NCBI RefSeq assembly: GCF_000737335.2
Contig: NZ_JMCC02000075.1
Coordinates: 25,481 to 89,480, forward strand
Direction: 5' to 3'
Source of the DNA: Enhygromyxa salina
Lineage (GTDB): Bacteria > Myxococcota_A > Polyangia > Nannocystales > Nannocystaceae
DNA length: 64,000 bases
The notes under the pieces are model-generated. The model worked only from the letters and a program-made list of their open reading frames with translations. It had not been told where the DNA came from and searched no databases. This document shows positions 8,608-18,497 of the stretch, piece after piece (position 1 is the stretch's first letter; every line of letters starts with the position of its first letter). The translations under genes were made by a program, and so were the position numbers.

Positions 8608-9692
8608 CCGCGCGCGCGCGCCACCTCGTGCAGCAGCTTGCCTGGGGGATCACCGGTGCGCTCGCCGGCCTCGCTACACCAGCTTGCACGCTGCCCACTT
8701 CGTTCGCGTGCCTCAACAGCAGCCAGTGTGGTGGCGGCGGTCAGTGTGTCGCGGGCGGCTGCGCATTCCCAGACGGCGACTGCCCCAGCGGGTATCGCTA
8801 CGGCGTGCTCTCGCCCGAGGGCCTCGCTGGGCTGTGTGTGCCGGTCGGGTTCGAGTCGAGCGTCTCCGACGACAGCGGCTCGGGCGAGGACATGCTCGAC
8901 ACCAGCGAGTCGGCCAGCTCCGCGAGCTCGGACACCACCGACACCAACGCAACCAGTGAGAGCGAGAGCGAGAGCGAGTCGGACACCAGTGACACCGACC
9001 CAACCGACACCGAGACCACCGACACCAACCCAACCGACACCGGGACCACCGGCGAGATCCCCGACACCGCGATCGCCCACTACAGCTTCGACGACATCGC
9101 GCTGCCAACCATCTTTGACAGCTCCGGCAACGACTTCCACGCCGAGATGTCCAGCTTGCAGCCAACAACCCCGGCGATCGTGGGTGAAGGCCTGAGCTTC
9201 ACCAGCACCGACCACGTGATCGTGCCGCTGGGCGTGCTCGCTGGCCGCACGGCGTTCACGATCGAGTACTACGTCCGGGTCACGCAGCCCACGCAGCCGC
9301 GTCAGTTCATCCTGTACTACGGCCACGAGGTCGACACCGCGGCCAAGCCAAACTTGACCGTTTACGTGGAGCACACCGTCCCGCCGCTGCGTACCGCCAG
9401 GGTGCTGTGGGCTGCTGGCAACCAAAATTATGGGCTGGTCGGCACCACGCCCCTCGACCAGAACGAGTGGCACCACGTCGCGTTGACCTTCGACAACAGC
9501 GGCATGCGAATGTACGTCGACCACTTCCTCAACGCCGAAGATCCATTCGTGCCCTCGCTGCTCAGCCCCAACCTCGCGTATATCCAGATCGGCGGGCTCC
9601 CAACCGGGTTCGGCGGCTTCGTTGGGACAATCGACGAGCTGCGGTTTAGCGAGGGCGCCCTCACCCCGGGCGAGCTGCAGCCGGTTCCCTGA
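8604..9692 (+). CDS. lipoprotein with LamG/concanavalin A-like domain
   Basis: This 362-residue protein begins with an export signal and a lipobox-like TPAC. A Cys-rich patch follows (CLNSSQCGGGGQCVAGGC), then a Ser/Thr/Asp-rich linker of repeated DTT and SES units. The C-terminal domain (about residues 155-360) begins AHYSFDD and contains EWHHVALTFDNSGMRMYVD and a final IDELRFSEGALT. This is the classic LamG/laminin-G jelly roll, usually a carbohydrate- or protein-binding surface module. The start at 8604 overlaps the previous stop as ATGA; the longer frame from 8034 lies inside the neighbour and is rejected. The ligand is unknown. Confidence 0.8.
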   Translation: MTARARHLVQQLAWGITGALAGLATPACTLPTSFACLNSSQCGGGGQCVAGGCAFPDGDCPSGYRYGVLSPEGLAGLCVPVGFESSVSDDSGSGEDMLDTSESASSASSDTTDTNATSESESESESDTSDTDPTDTETTDTNPTDTGTTGEIPDTAIAHYSFDDIALPTIFDSSGNDFHAEMSSLQPTTPAIVGEGLSFTSTDHVIVPLGVLAGRTAFTIEYYVRVTQPTQPRQFILYYGHEVDTAAKPNLTVYVEHTVPPLRTARVLWAAGNQNYGLVGTTPLDQNEWHHVALTFDNSGMRMYVDHFLNAEDPFVPSLLSPNLAYIQIGGLPTGFGGFVGTIDELRFSEGALTPGELQPVP

Positions 9693-9696
9693 GGAC

Positions 9697-10803
9697 CTAA
9701 CGCCCGCCCACCGCGATCTCGCCCGCCCGAAACACCACCGCCGACGCCGTTGATACCGATCCGATCGAGTAGCCCAGCACCAAGTCGCCCGGCGCGACGC
9801 GACCCTCGCTCACGGCCGTGTGCAGGTTGTTGGCCCACAACGCCGGCCCGCAGTTGGCGAAGCGAGGATAGTTGTCGACGATCTGCGACATCTCGAAGCC
9901 CAGCACCTTGGCGCAGAACTGTGCGTACCAAGCCGTTGGCGTGTTGACGACGAGGAATTTGATGTCGTCGAGACGGACGCCGGCCTCGCTCAGCGCCCCG
10001 TCCACGCAGGTCCGCAGGTAGGCCTCGGAGTTGTCGCGGATCGCCTTGCCAGCGCGCCGACTCGCGCGGATCATCAGACGCGGCGCGCCATCGACCAGCG
10101 CCAGCTCGTGATAAAAGATCCCGCAAGTCTCGAGCGTGGGGATCGTGTGCGCGCCGAGTAAGCCATGCTCGGGATCGGGCGCCGCTTCGACGACGACCGC
10201 CGCCGCGCCGTCACCCAAGAACCACGAGAACGAATTGTCAGGGTCGACGTCGCGTGTATACGTAGAACAGGCGATCACCATGATCCGTCGATACCGGCCC
10301 GCGCGGATCAAGTCCGAGGCCAGGTGAAAGCCAACCACCGCCGAAGAGCAGGCGCTCTCGAAGTTGATCGCCGGGGTGCGCATGCCTAGCTTTTGCATCA
10401 AGTAGGCGCCATCGCCGATCACGTGGGAGTCGGTTCGCAGCGCGTTGACCAGGACCAGATCGATGTCCGCGCCCGCAAAGCCCCCCGCGTCCATGGCAGC
10501 CTTGGCCGCGGCCAGCTCCATGCTCTGCGCGCTGTCGTCTGGGCCCATCCAGCGCCGCTCGACCGTGCCGCGGAATGGATCCTCGAGGTACGGCGCAATG
10601 CACTGATCGTAGGTCGAGGCGCCCGTGGGTGGCCAAGTGTGGTCGGCCCAGACCTTGGCGAGCAACGCCTCGCGGTGCTGCGCGACCAGCTGTGGGTGGT
10701 GGTGCTCCCACCAATCGTTGGTCCGCACGTCCTCGGGAAACGCGACGCCGACCGACGCGATGGTTCCAGGGTTATTGATGCTTCGTGCGCTCATGCCGTT
10801 CAC
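9697..10803 (-). CDS. KASIII-like acyltransferase/ketosynthase with altered active site
   Basis: This 368-residue thiolase-fold protein resembles 3-oxoacyl-ACP synthase III. Cys152 lies in the usual nucleophile setting (FESACSSAVVGF), and Asn317 (RFANCGP) matches the catalytic Asn. The segment that normally reads PHQAN is instead VNTPT, so the catalytic His appears replaced by Asn287. KASIII relatives with altered triads often transfer acyl groups without decarboxylation in natural-product pathways. The GTG at 10803 overlaps the stop of the upstream ThDP-enzyme gene as GTGA; an ATG at 10794 is the alternative. Coupling to that enzyme suggests joint production of a small acylated metabolite, which is an inference. 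Confidence 0.85.
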   Translation of the reverse strand: MNGMSARSINNPGTIASVGVAFPEDVRTNDWWEHHHPQLVAQHREALLAKVWADHTWPPTGASTYDQCIAPYLEDPFRGTVERRWMGPDDSAQSMELAAAKAAMDAGGFAGADIDLVLVNALRTDSHVIGDGAYLMQKLGMRTPAINFESACSSAVVGFHLASDLIRAGRYRRIMVIACSTYTRDVDPDNSFSWFLGDGAAAVVVEAAPDPEHGLLGAHTIPTLETCGIFYHELALVDGAPRLMIRASRRAGKAIRDNSEAYLRTCVDGALSEAGVRLDDIKFLVVNTPTAWYAQFCAKVLGFEMSQIVDNYPRFANCGPALWANNLHTAVSEGRVAPGDLVLGYSIGSVSTASAVVFRAGEIAVGGR

Positions 10804-12551
10804 GCTCCGCTGGCTTGGGTGTAGATGCTGGCGATCCGGTCCGCGACTGGGGCCAGCTCGTTGGGATCGATGATCACGTCAATCACGAACGGCCCGCGCT
10901 CGCGCAGCGCCCACTCGAGCGCGTCGACGACCTGCTGCTCGCGCCAGACCCGGACCCCGTCCGCGCCCATCGAGCGCGCCAAGGCCAGAAAGTCAACCTC
11001 GGGAAACTGCAGCTGCTTGGCGTCGTCGTAGCCGAGGCAGCGCATGCCCTGATCACACATGCCGTAGCGCGCGTCGTTGAGCACGATCCAGATCACGTCC
11101 GCGCGGGTTGCCGCCGCGGTGCTGATCTCGTTTTGCATGAGGAACGACCCGTCGCCGACCACCGCCACCGCCTTGCGACCGGTCGCCGCGGTGCCCAAGA
11201 TCCCCGCGCTGAGGTGGCCCATGGGGCAGAACATCCCCGACATCCGGTAGCGGTGCGGGCTGGGGAAGCGCAGGTAGCGGTTGGTCCACGCCAGCGAATT
11301 GCCGGTCTCGCTGAGGACGACCGCGTCGCTCCCCTCGACCACGCGCGCTTGCAGGCACTGCATCAGATAGCGCGGCCGCACACGATCTTCCTCGCGGGGC
11401 TCGAGCTGCACCGCGGGGACCCGCGGGGTCACGGTCAGCGCCCGTGGGCCGCCAAGCTCGTCGCTGCGCTCGAGCAGCGCGGTCAGGAATTGGCCAAGCT
11501 CGGCTTGCACCGCGAGGGTCTCGACCTCGGGGTAGGCCGTGCCGGGCACCTTGGGATCCAGATCAACGTGGATCATGCCGCCGCGGGGGATCAACCCAGC
11601 GTCGTACGAGCTGCTGATCTCGCCAAGCCGCGTACCAAGCACCAACACCCGATCCACCCGCGCTTCGGTCAGGCGCGCGACCAGATCCTCGTGACCACCG
11701 AGGCCGCTGACGCCAAGAAAATGCGGGCTGTCCTCGGGGAAGATGCCCTTGCCGCGCGGCGTGGAGATCACCGGCGCCTTGAGCCGCTCGACCAGCTCGG
11801 CGACCTGCGCCGCGCAGTGGCGGGCGCCGTGGCCAACCCAGACCGCGAACCGACCATGCAGCCGCGCGACCACCTCGTCCATCGTTGCCACGCTCGGAGC
11901 CACCTCCACGCGCGGCACCGTAATCGCCACGCGCGGCGCCGGGCTGGCCTGAACCGGCAGCGGCAGCGCGAGGTGAGCGACGAAGCCCCGCGGGTTCGCA
12001 AACCCCAGCGCCAGCGTGCGAATGATCCGCGGCAGCTCGGCCGGATCGTGCATTGCGACCGCATAGTCGAACAGCCCGCCCGGCTCGTAGATGCCCGGGC
12101 CAAGGCTCTCGCTGCTGCTCTCTTGGATCGGGTAGCGCCCGCGCTTGGACAGCGGGGTGACGGCCGAGATCAACAGCAGCTTGGCGCCCTCGTAGCGGGC
12201 CGTGATCGCGCCGGTCAGCGCGTTGGTCAGACCTGGGCCGGTCGTCGTGAACGCCAGCGCCGGCACGTTGTCGGCCAGCGAGGCCTCGATCGCCGCATAC
12301 ACAGCCCCGTTCTCGTGCCGAAAGTGGACCAGGTTGAGGGGCGAGCGGGACAGAGCGTCATAAAAGGGCACGATCGCCCCGCCGATCATGCCGAATGCCT
12401 GCTGCATGCCCATTGCATGCAATGTATCGATGAGCACAGTCGAGACTGTTTGACGGCCAGCCAGCAACTCGGCCGCCATCCCACCTGTTGGGAGTTCGGT
12501 CTCCGGCTTTGTGGATAGAAACTGATGGGCTTGGGGATGAACTTTCGACAT
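10800..12551 (-). CDS. thiamine-diphosphate-dependent enzyme, acetolactate synthase-like
   Basis: This is a full three-domain ThDP enzyme of about 583 residues. The N-terminal PYR domain has the cofactor-activating Glu in FRHENGA (about residue 80). A middle dinucleotide-fold domain carries the GLGGHEDL and VLVLGTRLGE segments. The C-terminal PP domain has the ThDP motif starting GDG (about 466) and ending LND. The family includes acetolactate synthase, benzoylformate decarboxylase and acyloin synthases, and no residue seen here fixes the substrate. The ATG at 12551 was chosen because it precedes a short tail before the conserved domain; 12572 and 12479 are alternatives, and none has a strong ribosome site. 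It overlaps the KASIII-like gene. Confidence 0.85.
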   Translation of the reverse strand: MSKVHPQAHQFLSTKPETELPTGGMAAELLAGRQTVSTVLIDTLHAMGMQQAFGMIGGAIVPFYDALSRSPLNLVHFRHENGAVYAAIEASLADNVPALAFTTTGPGLTNALTGAITARYEGAKLLLISAVTPLSKRGRYPIQESSSESLGPGIYEPGGLFDYAVAMHDPAELPRIIRTLALGFANPRGFVAHLALPLPVQASPAPRVAITVPRVEVAPSVATMDEVVARLHGRFAVWVGHGARHCAAQVAELVERLKAPVISTPRGKGIFPEDSPHFLGVSGLGGHEDLVARLTEARVDRVLVLGTRLGEISSSYDAGLIPRGGMIHVDLDPKVPGTAYPEVETLAVQAELGQFLTALLERSDELGGPRALTVTPRVPAVQLEPREEDRVRPRYLMQCLQARVVEGSDAVVLSETGNSLAWTNRYLRFPSPHRYRMSGMFCPMGHLSAGILGTAATGRKAVAVVGDGSFLMQNEISTAAATRADVIWIVLNDARYGMCDQGMRCLGYDDAKQLQFPEVDFLALARSMGADGVRVWREQQVVDALEWALRERGPFVIDVIIDPNELAPVADRIASIYTQASGA

Positions 12552-13062
12552 TCGTGCACCGAAACAGGTCATGCGGGATGATCCCCGGGGATATCGACCT
12601 GTACCTTTGGCCAATTTGGTATCACGGAGTCTCAGGGGCGCACGTACTTTTTTCTGGTCACAGCCTTGGCTAAACCAGTCACTTTGGCTGGGATTACCGC
12701 ATTGGTTAAATGGTCATAATTGGATACTGTGGCGATAGGCAACAGTCACGGGTCAACGTTCAACCGGCCCATAGACCGGCGAAATCGGGCAAGCTCGGAC
12801 ATTCGAGCCGCCAGGCGCGGATTACTATCATGATTCTAACATTGGGCTGGGATCGCACGAATCTTCGGCCGGCTGGCCGGCCGATCCTGCGCTTCGGCCT
12901 CAGGTGTAATTCCAACGTCATTCCAGCCGCTGGGCCGCGATTCAACTCACTCAATTTTCTTGCTAACTATGACCAATCGGCCAAGCGGCCGGGGACCTTC
13001 GGCGTCGCGGCCAGGGGGCCGGGTGTTTCGGACAGTGACGACAATGTGTATCGTTGCCGCAC
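12552..13062. other. intergenic region upstream of the ThDP/KASIII operon
   Basis: About 510 bases without a convincing gene. It is visibly richer in A/T than its surroundings, as expected for a promoter region of the divergent units on each side. An 18-bp palindrome (CGGCCGGC TG GCCGGCCG) lies at 12866-12883. The repeated wording TTGGCTAAACCAG and TTTGGCTGGG near 12666-12690 could be regulatory, but no clear -35/-10 pair could be fixed. Confidence 0.5.
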
Positions 13063-13215
13063 ATGAGCCCACGATTCTCCGAGCGAGTCAAACAAGAGGC
13101 GCGAGAACAGCGAGCGCTGCGAGCGGCCGGCAAGCCGATCCCCGCGAGCTTGCGGATCTACGCCCGTCGCAGCGGGCTGGCGGTCACGCTGGTGTGTGGG
13201 CAACGCCGCAATTAG
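13063..13215 (+). CDS. small basic protein, 50 residues
   Basis: A short frame from ATG at 13063 encodes a 50-residue, Arg/Lys-rich protein (it begins MSPRFSERVKQEAREQRALR and ends LVCGQRRN). No domain is recognised. Support comes from context: it ends just before a strong hairpin at 13218-13253 that separates it from the convergent lipoprotein gene, and the DNA ahead of it is A/T-rich like a promoter region. The amphipathic basic first half might bind nucleic acid. It could also be spurious. Confidence 0.4.
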   Translation: MSPRFSERVKQEAREQRALRAAGKPIPASLRIYARRSGLAVTLVCGQRRN

Positions 13216-13217
13216 AA

Positions 13218-13253
13218 CGGGCGCCCCCAGCCAACCGTGGCTGGGAGCGCCCG
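13218..13253. terminator. strong bidirectional hairpin
   Basis: An inverted repeat with arms CGGGCGCCCCCAGCCA and TGGCTGGGAGCGCCCG (one mismatch) and a 4-base loop lies between the convergent genes ending at 13215 and 13273. There is no T-run, as is common in GC-rich genomes. It probably ends transcription from both sides. Confidence 0.7.
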
Positions 13254-13272
13254 CGCTCTCGTGCTCACCGGC

Positions 13273-13974
13273 TCAGTTCAGGACGCAGGTGTCCGCCCCC
13301 TCGGCGGTGCAGTTGCCGTCCTGCTCGCAGTAGCACTCGCCGCTCTCGACGTTGCAGATCCCGTAGCCCCCACAGTCAGCGTCGCCTTCGCACGCGGGCG
13401 CCGGTTCCGGGGCGCAGTACTTCACGTCGTCGTCGGCGACCCCGGAACACGTGGTCCCTGGCTGCAGCGCACAGTCGGCATCGTTGGCGCAGGGCTCGAA
13501 GCAGGTCGGCAGATCGCCGATCGGGTGGCACTCCTGGCTCTGGAGTAGGCCCCCGCAGTCGTCGTCGTTGGCGCAGCCGCCAAATTCGCACACGCCCTGG
13601 GCGCTGCACGACCAGTTGTTGGGGTAGTTGTCGCTGGGACAGTCGAGCGAGCCCATCGGGCAGCAGTCGCTGTCCTCCTCACAACCCATCGCGCAGTAGC
13701 CTGCGTCTCCGTCTCCGTCTCCCGTGGTGTCGCCGTCGCCGTCGCCGGAGTCACCATCACCATCGCCATCGCCATCGCCGGAGTCGCCGTCGCCATCGCC
13801 GGGGTCGCCATCGCCATCACCCGAGTCGCCGTCACCGTCGCCGTCGCCGTCGCCAGAGTCGCTCGTGGTGTCGCTGCCGCTGACGTCCTCGCCGGCAACG
13901 TCGTCGCCCGTGCAGCCGAACAGGATGAAGGGGAGGCAGAGGGTCAGGGGGAGGATGAAGGTTTTTTTATGCAT
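13273..13974 (-). CDS. Cys-rich lipoprotein with Gly-Asp repeat linker
   Basis: The 233-residue product has a lipoprotein signal (MHKKTFILPLTLCLPFILFGC) and then a spacer of repeated SGDGDGD units (about residues 38-90). The C-terminal part has about 20 cysteines in units such as CANDDDCGG, CANDADCAL and CEGDADCGGYGIC. Such C-N-x-D-x-D-C units are common in surface proteins of Nannocystaceae and may be held by disulfides, perhaps with bound calcium. No enzymatic domain is seen. It stands alone, with a strong hairpin at its 3' end. The linker DNA is a simple hexamer repeat that should vary in length between strains. Confidence 0.7.
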   Translation of the reverse strand: MHKKTFILPLTLCLPFILFGCTGDDVAGEDVSGSDTTSDSGDGDGDGDGDSGDGDGDPGDGDGDSGDGDGDGDGDSGDGDGDTTGDGDGDAGYCAMGCEEDSDCCPMGSLDCPSDNYPNNWSCSAQGVCEFGGCANDDDCGGLLQSQECHPIGDLPTCFEPCANDADCALQPGTTCSGVADDDVKYCAPEPAPACEGDADCGGYGICNVESGECYCEQDGNCTAEGADTCVLN

Positions 13975-14967
13975 GTTGAAGTTGCCTTTCGTTCGCGCCC
14001 GTTGTCGCGGGTGGTCTCAAAAGACTAGCGATTGCGCTTCGCCGCACGAACGTGGGGATCCCGCGTGGAACCCAAGATCTTCACCAGCATGCGAATTCGC
14101 CATCTCAGGCCGGATCTGGCTGCGGCGGAGATCTTGGCTCGGATCGCACCTACATCGATATGGGGGAGCCTCTGGATCGCGTATCCCCCGAAATGGGGGA
14201 ACGGGTCACCCGTCGAATTTTGGCCGCGCAGACCTGCCAAAGCTACCGGTGTTGGGTCCGCATCCGAAACGAACGCACGCACCCGCGCTTGCGCTGCGGG
14301 CAATCCGCTCGCGCGCTGCTTGTACTTGTAGTTGCTTGCTGCGCGAGCCTGTGGCCGGCCTCGCTCGAGCGTCCTGCGACACGCGGCCCTCACTGCCCGG
14401 CGGATCCCCACAGCGCCGGCGCTGCGAACACCAGCGGCGGGTTGTCCGATGACCTCGCTGACAACATTGCGGCTGGGCGGTCCTCCGTGCCACGTACAGT
14501 CGCATCGAGGTGGCCTTGGCGATTGGCGACGCCAACAACGCCGGCGCTCACCAAGCTCGCGCGAGCGCCTGCCTCGATCGCGGCGACGACCCAGAGCTCG
14601 TCGCCGACCTACGCAAACACGCGATCGGCCCGACCCCACCCGAGATCCACGCGCTCTTCGATCGCCTCTGACCGACGCCGTTCGCGCCCAGGCCCGTATT
14701 CTAACCTCGCGCTCAGTGCCTAGCCGGTTCAACAACCGACGCCGTGACGACCTTTCGGGAGTCCGCAATCCCACGAGCAGGGCGTTGTCATCCAAGTGGA
14801 GAAGCACCGAGAGTTCGAGCCGCCCCGGTGCGTGCTGAACGCCTCACCGGATCAGGCGCTCCGCCACCCCGACGACAAACCCCACGCCGCCAGCAGCCAC
14901 CGGTTCTCAGACTGGCGCCAGTCTCGACGTAGCGGGCCATGTTCGTCTGACGCGCTCATGCTATCCT
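13975..14967. other. about 1 kb without a convincing intact gene
   Basis: Several frames are open here on both strands, but their products are Arg/Pro/Ser-rich and show no domain, so they look like GC-rich noise. The best sign of former coding is a frame at 14462-14671, listed separately. The upstream part around 14040-14240 has more balanced base use but no gene that I can support. Confidence 0.5.
14462..14671 (+). pseudogene. possible C-terminal gene remnant
   Basis: The frame between the stop codons at 14459-14461 and 14669-14671 encodes 69 residues that read like a real soluble protein. It includes IEVALAIGDANNAG, ACLDRGDDPELVADLRKH and a final EIHALFDRL. It has no start codon with a ribosome site, and the upstream DNA breaks into other frames. 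I interpret it as the tail of a decayed gene; the family is not recognised. Confidence 0.3.
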
Positions 14968-14976
14968 GTGGCCATG
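14962..14976 (+). promoter_or_regulatory. -10-like element immediately before the nuclease gene
   Basis: TATCCT at 14962-14967 lies directly ahead of the GTG at 14968 and 6 bases before the ATG at 14974. This is the distance expected from a -10 box to a transcription start, so the mRNA may begin at the start codon (leaderless). No good -35 box is seen. Confidence 0.35.
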
Positions 14977-15408
14977 GCGCGACGCGAACCTCTCGCCGAT
15001 CTCATCGTGCTGGCCCGTGATCTCCCAGAACTACGGCTCATCGTCGAGATCAAGCGCGGCGGTCACTTTGATCGACCAGCAGCGATCCAGCAGCTCGCGT
15101 CCTACATGGCTCGGAGCAATTGCCCGCTCGGTCTCATGGTCACGCCCCGTCAGACTTGGATGCTCCGCGACACCTATGAAGGCGAGGATTCGATCCGCGA
15201 GGTCGCTGTCTACGACACGGCGGTCTTGCTCGGCGTCGCCGAGATCCCGGACAACGAAAACGACCTCGAGATGTTGGTCGGCAGCTGGCTCGATGGGTTG
15301 ACGTCGGGCTCGGCGGCCAGTGTCGCCAAGGAGGTTCGCCCCGATGTCGCACGTTATCTGCTTCCCGCAGTAGCCGAGGGCCGGGTGGAGTCCGGGAGGT
15401 TCGGATGA
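14968..15408 (+). CDS. stand-alone PD-(D/E)XK nuclease-like protein (type I restriction R-subunit N-terminal-like)
   Basis: The 146-residue product contains ADLIVLARDLPELRLIVEIKRG, with an acidic residue followed by E-I-K as in the PD-(D/E)XK core of HsdR N-terminal nuclease domains. A helix with Gln follows (AAIQQLASYM), then a beta-strand segment, PLGLMVTPRQTWMLRD. No helicase domain is present, so it is a lone nuclease-fold protein. The start is GTG 14968 or ATG 14974. Its TGA overlaps the ATG of the following PIN-domain gene, so the two are made together. A role in defence or as a toxin module is possible but not shown. The predicted acidic/lysine residues appear intact. Confidence 0.65.
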   Translation: MAMARREPLADLIVLARDLPELRLIVEIKRGGHFDRPAAIQQLASYMARSNCPLGLMVTPRQTWMLRDTYEGEDSIREVAVYDTAVLLGVAEIPDNENDLEMLVGSWLDGLTSGSAASVAKEVRPDVARYLLPAVAEGRVESGRFG

Positions 15409-16040
15409 TCCATGTATTCGTCGAATCAAACTGGGTAGTCGATGTTTGCGTACCCTCGTTCCGTCGGTCACGGGACGCCCTCACCCTGCTCGATCGCGCG
15501 GCCCGAGGCGAGGTGATGATTCATGTACCACACATTGCCCTTCGTGAGGCGCAGTCAGCTATCTTGCGCAAGTATCAGCCCAAAGAGCACAGGGTCCTCC
15601 AGCAGTTCCGAAAGTGGGCCAAGGACCAGCGGGAAATCGACGAGCAGACGTCGCTCGCGGCCAATCAGTTCTTGGCCAAGTTCTCCGATTTGGTGACCAC
15701 TGAGCTTGCACGGCTGGATCAACGTATCAGCGAAGTCCAAAACTCGAGCGGACTGGAAGTGTTTGCGTTGAACGATGCAATGCTCGATCGTTCGATATCG
15801 ATGCGCACCGAGGTTCCCGACCCGCAGTTGAAGCCGTTTGATGAGACCATTCTGGCAGCCGTGCTCGTGCGCGCGTGCGAGCTACCCTCCGACCGTCGCC
15901 GGCTATTCTGCACCCTCGATTTCGACCTCTCGCCTGTGGTGCGCAACAACAACAGGAAACACTTGAAGACCGTCTATGACCAGGCCAAAGTGGAGGTTCG
16001 GACTAGCTTCGATCTGAGCGATCTCCTGCCCGAAAACTAG
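15405..16040 (+). CDS. PIN-domain-like protein (DUF4935-like)
   Basis: This 211-residue protein opens with MIHVFVESNWVVDV, a first strand with an acidic residue as in PIN ribonucleases. A mid-region FDETILAAVLVRACEL and a late LFCTLDFDLSPV would supply the remaining acidic residues of a metal site. The layout fits DUF4935-type PIN proteins, which are often linked to stress or toxin-antitoxin functions. GGGAGG lies upstream, and the ATG overlaps the stop of the nuclease-like gene as ATGA. No antitoxin-like DNA-binding protein is adjacent, so a classic VapBC arrangement is unlikely. Confidence 0.65.
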   Translation: MIHVFVESNWVVDVCVPSFRRSRDALTLLDRAARGEVMIHVPHIALREAQSAILRKYQPKEHRVLQQFRKWAKDQREIDEQTSLAANQFLAKFSDLVTTELARLDQRISEVQNSSGLEVFALNDAMLDRSISMRTEVPDPQLKPFDETILAAVLVRACELPSDRRRLFCTLDFDLSPVVRNNNRKHLKTVYDQAKVEVRTSFDLSDLLPEN

Positions 16041-16083
16041 TCTGGTCCAGGCCTAAGTCGGACGTCTGGCCCAAAAACGAAGC

Positions 16084-16111
16084 GCGCCGCCAGTGTCCCC
16101 ACCAGCGGCGC
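16084..16111. terminator. hairpin between convergent genes
   Basis: GCGCCGC (16084-16090) pairs with GCGGCGC (16105-16111) across a 14-base loop, in the 95-base gap between the PIN gene (ends 16040) and prkA (ends 16136). It probably ends transcription from both directions. Confidence 0.45.
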
Positions 16112-16135
16112 CCCCACCACCAACCAAGAGCGACC

Positions 16136-18217
<2,082 letters not shown>

Positions 18218-18497
18218 GGCTCCGGTCTTGTGGCTGTCCCAGTTCGCGCGCGGCGACGCGCGGTGGTGTGCGGCTGAGCATACGACCGATGGGGACCCAG
18301 CGGCCACCAACCGCGCGCAACATTCTCGCGTGGGGACTGGAGGCCATGGTGGGTCCTGGGCCGTCACCGCGGCGGGGATCACGACAGCCGAGTCGTGCCG
18401 AGCATCCTGCAGTTGGTCAGCGAGACTCGCCGGGGCGGTGCTACACTCCCGTCGCGTCCGCCCGGCCAAACCGCGCGCGCTCACCCAAGTCACCGGC
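18218..18497. promoter_or_regulatory. divergent control region of the prkA and yeaH-spoVR units
   Basis: This 280-base gap separates two diverging starts whose products work in one stress-response module. It should hold promoters for both sides. I could not fix a convincing -35/-10 pair by eye; the GC-rich DNA has no obvious TATAAT-like match at the right distance. Confidence 0.4.

Noticed and set aside
9568..9692. Frame 8034-9692 as one fused TPR-LamG protein
   Set aside because: Its first 190 codons are out of frame with the TPR gene; the true start with a signal peptide is at 8604.
10785..12518. 577-codon plus-strand frame antisense to the ThDP enzyme
   Set aside because: It is a GC-driven shadow; the minus strand has all ThDP motifs in order.
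14052..14723. 223-codon plus-strand frame in the gene-poor stretch before the nuclease pair
   Set aside because: The product is Arg/Ser/Pro-rich with no domain, and the better protein-like signal in that stretch is in another frame.
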